Of a stretch of 64,000 nucleotides of DNA, positions 62,617 through 64,000 are shown in pieces (position 1 is the stretch's first letter; each line of letters begins with the position of its first letter). The notes beneath the pieces are model-generated. The model did no database searches and was not told where the DNA came from. It was given only the letters and a program-made list of their open reading frames with translations. Origin of the DNA: VBWE01 sp943372645 (GTDB lineage: Bacteria > Bacteroidota > Bacteroidia > Palsa-965); assembly GCA_943372645.1 (NCBI GenBank), contig CALRZN010000001.1, positions 1 to 64,000 on the forward strand, written 5' to 3'. A program made the translations under genes and the position numbers.

Positions 62617-64000
62617 TTAGCGGATCACCACGCGCTGAACAAATACACCGGTTTCGGTTTTCACCTGTACCATGTAAATGCCTTCGCTCCAGCCGGTAGT
62701 GTTTACCGGCAGCTGTGTTGTTCCTGCGGTGGCGGTGCGTGTTTCGCTGCGCATTACCTGGCCGAGCAGATCAACCACCGAAATGGTGATGGCCTGTGTT
62801 TTTGCCAGTGAAATGTTCAGGCTGAAATTATCGTGCGCCGGGTTCGGATAAACGTTTACCGAAGTAGTTGCATCGGTATTGCTTACACCCAAACAGATAT
62901 CCACAAAAATAGTTTGTGTGGCTGTACCCGAACAATTGTTCACGTCGGTGTACGTGTAAGTAATGGTGTGTGTGCCCGGACCAGCTACGCCGGGGTTAAA
63001 CATGCCCCCGCTCACGCCGGGACCGCTGTAGCTGCCGCCTGCAGGCAATCCACCGGTTAATGCAAACGGTGCAGTTGAATTCTGGCAGGTGGTATCGTAA
63101 GCAGTTGCATCGTAGGTTACGTTACTGAGCCCGATGGTAGCAACAACCGGAACACGGGCGCTGGTACACGGTGCGGGCGCAACAGTCCAGTGATAGAGGT
63201 AATAGTAAAATGCGCTTCCTGCGGAGGAGCCGGTAATATCAAGCACACCGTTATAAGTGTACGGATAGTTTGCACCGCTGTTGTTGCGGTACAGGTTCAT
63301 CTGCGTTCCGCCGATGCGGTAGCTTCCCGGCGTAAGCGGAATGTTCAGTGTTACGGTACTCTGTCCGTTCGGAATGGTTGCCGTGTACTGGTTGAGCTGG
63401 TTGCCCTGGCTGTCCCACAATGTGAAGGTACGTGAGCCCGAAGCCCCTGCATTTACATCAGCGCTAACGAGTGTGCAGGCCTGGTAAACGGTAAACTCAA
63501 GATACTGGGTTGACGTATTGTTATGCTGTCCGCCCGTTCCGAAGTTATAGCTCGCAGGTCCAACGTTGCCCGGTGTTTGTGCCGTCTGATTTTCTACGTA
63601 ATACGTAGTGGTAGTATTGATCACCGGCGTAGTATAACTTGTGCCGGTGTTGATGGATGTACCGCCGGTTGGCTGGGTAAACCACAATAATGTTCCAGAT
63701 CCGCTTGCGCCGAGGCTCATGCTGGCCGGTGTACAGCTGCTTGCACCTGTTGTTACCGGTGATGCCGGCGGGTTAATCGTAATCAGGTTCGACTGCAGTA
63801 CCGAATCTGTTCCGCAGGCGCTGCTTACAACCAGCTGCACATTGTAGGTGCCTGCGGTGTTGTACGTGTGTGTCGGGCTGAACTGGGTGCTCGTGGTGTT
63901 ATCGCCGAAATTCCATACCGCATTGGTTGCGTTGGTACTGGTGTTTGTAAACGTAACGTTGGCCGGAAGTGAGCAGCTGCTGGTAATATCCGGTGTAAAT
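62617..64000 (-). CDS. PKD/Ig-like T9SS type A protein, N-terminus beyond window
   Basis: The frame is open to the window edge, so the 5' end is missing; at least 461 codons are present. From the edge: a PKD domain (CSLPANVTFTNTSTNATNAV, then WNFGDNTTSTQF ... HTYNTAGTYNVQLV); an Ig-like unit (GSGTLLWFTQPTGG, INTTTTYYVENQT); a beta-sandwich (TQYLEFTVYQACTLVSADVN ... YRIGGTQMNLYRNNS); and another Ig-like domain (GGSYSGPGVSGGMFNPGVAGPG). The type A sorting domain comes last (VNVYPNPAHDNFSLNI ... EGIYMVQVKTETGVFVQRVVIR). Surface or secreted protein, probably much larger; function unknown. Confidence 0.9.
   Translation of the reverse strand, partial: FTPDITSSCSLPANVTFTNTSTNATNAVWNFGDNTTSTQFSPTHTYNTAGTYNVQLVVSSACGTDSVLQSNLITINPPASPVTTGASSCTPASMSLGASGSGTLLWFTQPTGGTSINTGTSYTTPVINTTTTYYVENQTAQTPGNVGPASYNFGTGGQHNNTSTQYLEFTVYQACTLVSADVNAGASGSRTFTLWDSQGNQLNQYTATIPNGQSTVTLNIPLTPGSYRIGGTQMNLYRNNSGANYPYTYNGVLDITGSSAGSAFYYYLYHWTVAPAPCTSARVPVVATIGLSNVTYDATAYDTTCQNSTAPFALTGGLPAGGSYSGPGVSGGMFNPGVAGPGTHTITYTYTDVNNCSGTATQTIFVDICLGVSNTDATTSVNVYPNPAHDNFSLNISLAKTQAITISVVDLLGQVMRSETRTATAGTTQLPVNTTGWSEGIYMVQVKTETGVFVQRVVIR

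Noticed and set aside
1..64000. tRNA, rRNA, tmRNA or riboswitch
   Set aside because: No cloverleaf with TTC-type T-arm, rRNA core sequence or recognisable riboswitch core was seen in any intergenic stretch; small ncRNAs cannot be excluded by eye.

Overview
The window is a chromosomal segment of a member of the Bacteroidota, most likely a free-living gliding or surface-associated lineage. Three things point there. Many cell-surface proteins carry type IX secretion (T9SS) C-terminal sorting domains, both type A (YPNP...) and type B / gliding-motility-associated (PNxFTPN...FDRWGN). SprB-type repeats are abundant. Promoter-like sites fit the Bacteroidota consensus TTTG-N19/20-TAnnTTTG. Housekeeping genes agree: GSIII glutamine synthetase, fused SecDF, FtsE, GyrB. 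No phage, IS, CRISPR, rRNA or tRNA genes were recognised, and no T9SS machinery gene lies in the window.

Layout. 1-2477 (-): 5' part of a giant Gly-rich/Ig-repeat surface protein, with its promoter and a long leader. 2934-6117 (-): TPR sensor kinase and LuxR-type response regulator. 6253-9192 (-): glnN and tatA, separated by a 108-bp palindromic element. 9452-10111 (+): unrecognised beta-rich protein. 10244-13309 (-): secDF. 13550-14083 (+): lipoprotein. 14224-16473 (+): FG-GAP T9SS protein. 16547-19931 (+): putative metal-uptake trio (His-rich protein, TonB receptor, lipoprotein), followed by a second palindromic element. 20045-22078 (-): TPR-SpoIIE phosphatase. 22213-24101 (+): cytochrome/beta-propeller lipoprotein and DCC protein. 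24102-25735 (-): aspartyl protease with an H1-like tail, and mdh.

26161-42526 (+) is a surface-protein island. It holds a 2811-aa SprB-like adhesin with nested tandem repeats, an orphan T9SS sorting-domain remnant, an SBBP propeller, a second SprB/PKD adhesin, and a collagen-like protein with an S74 chaperone tail. Almost every gene there is isolated by a strong intrinsic terminator.

42678-44639 (-): gyrB. 44846-49680 (-): TPR/outer-membrane barrel pair. 49878-50561 (+): ftsE. 50558-52810 (-): two glycosyltransferases. 52883-53902 (+): murB. 53943-57533 (-): large T9SS-B protein. 57754-60127 (-): aroB-aroA. 60256-61122 (-): T9SS-A protein. 61377-62540 (+): proline dehydrogenase. 62617-64000 (-): 3' part of another T9SS-A PKD protein.

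Most notable: (i) two intergenic palindromes sharing TTTTGGGAC ends and a TGTCGCAGCAG core; (ii) an 11-bp-spaced direct repeat that overlaps the -33 box of the first adhesin, next to an orphan two-component system; (iii) two glycosyltransferases in one frame separated by a single TAA, the second lacking any ATG/GTG/TTG before its first beta strand; (iv) a retropepsin-like protease fused to a histone-H1-like Lys/Ala tail; (v) three near-identical 915-bp higher-order repeats in the giant adhesin. All calls come from reading the sequence; no database search was run.
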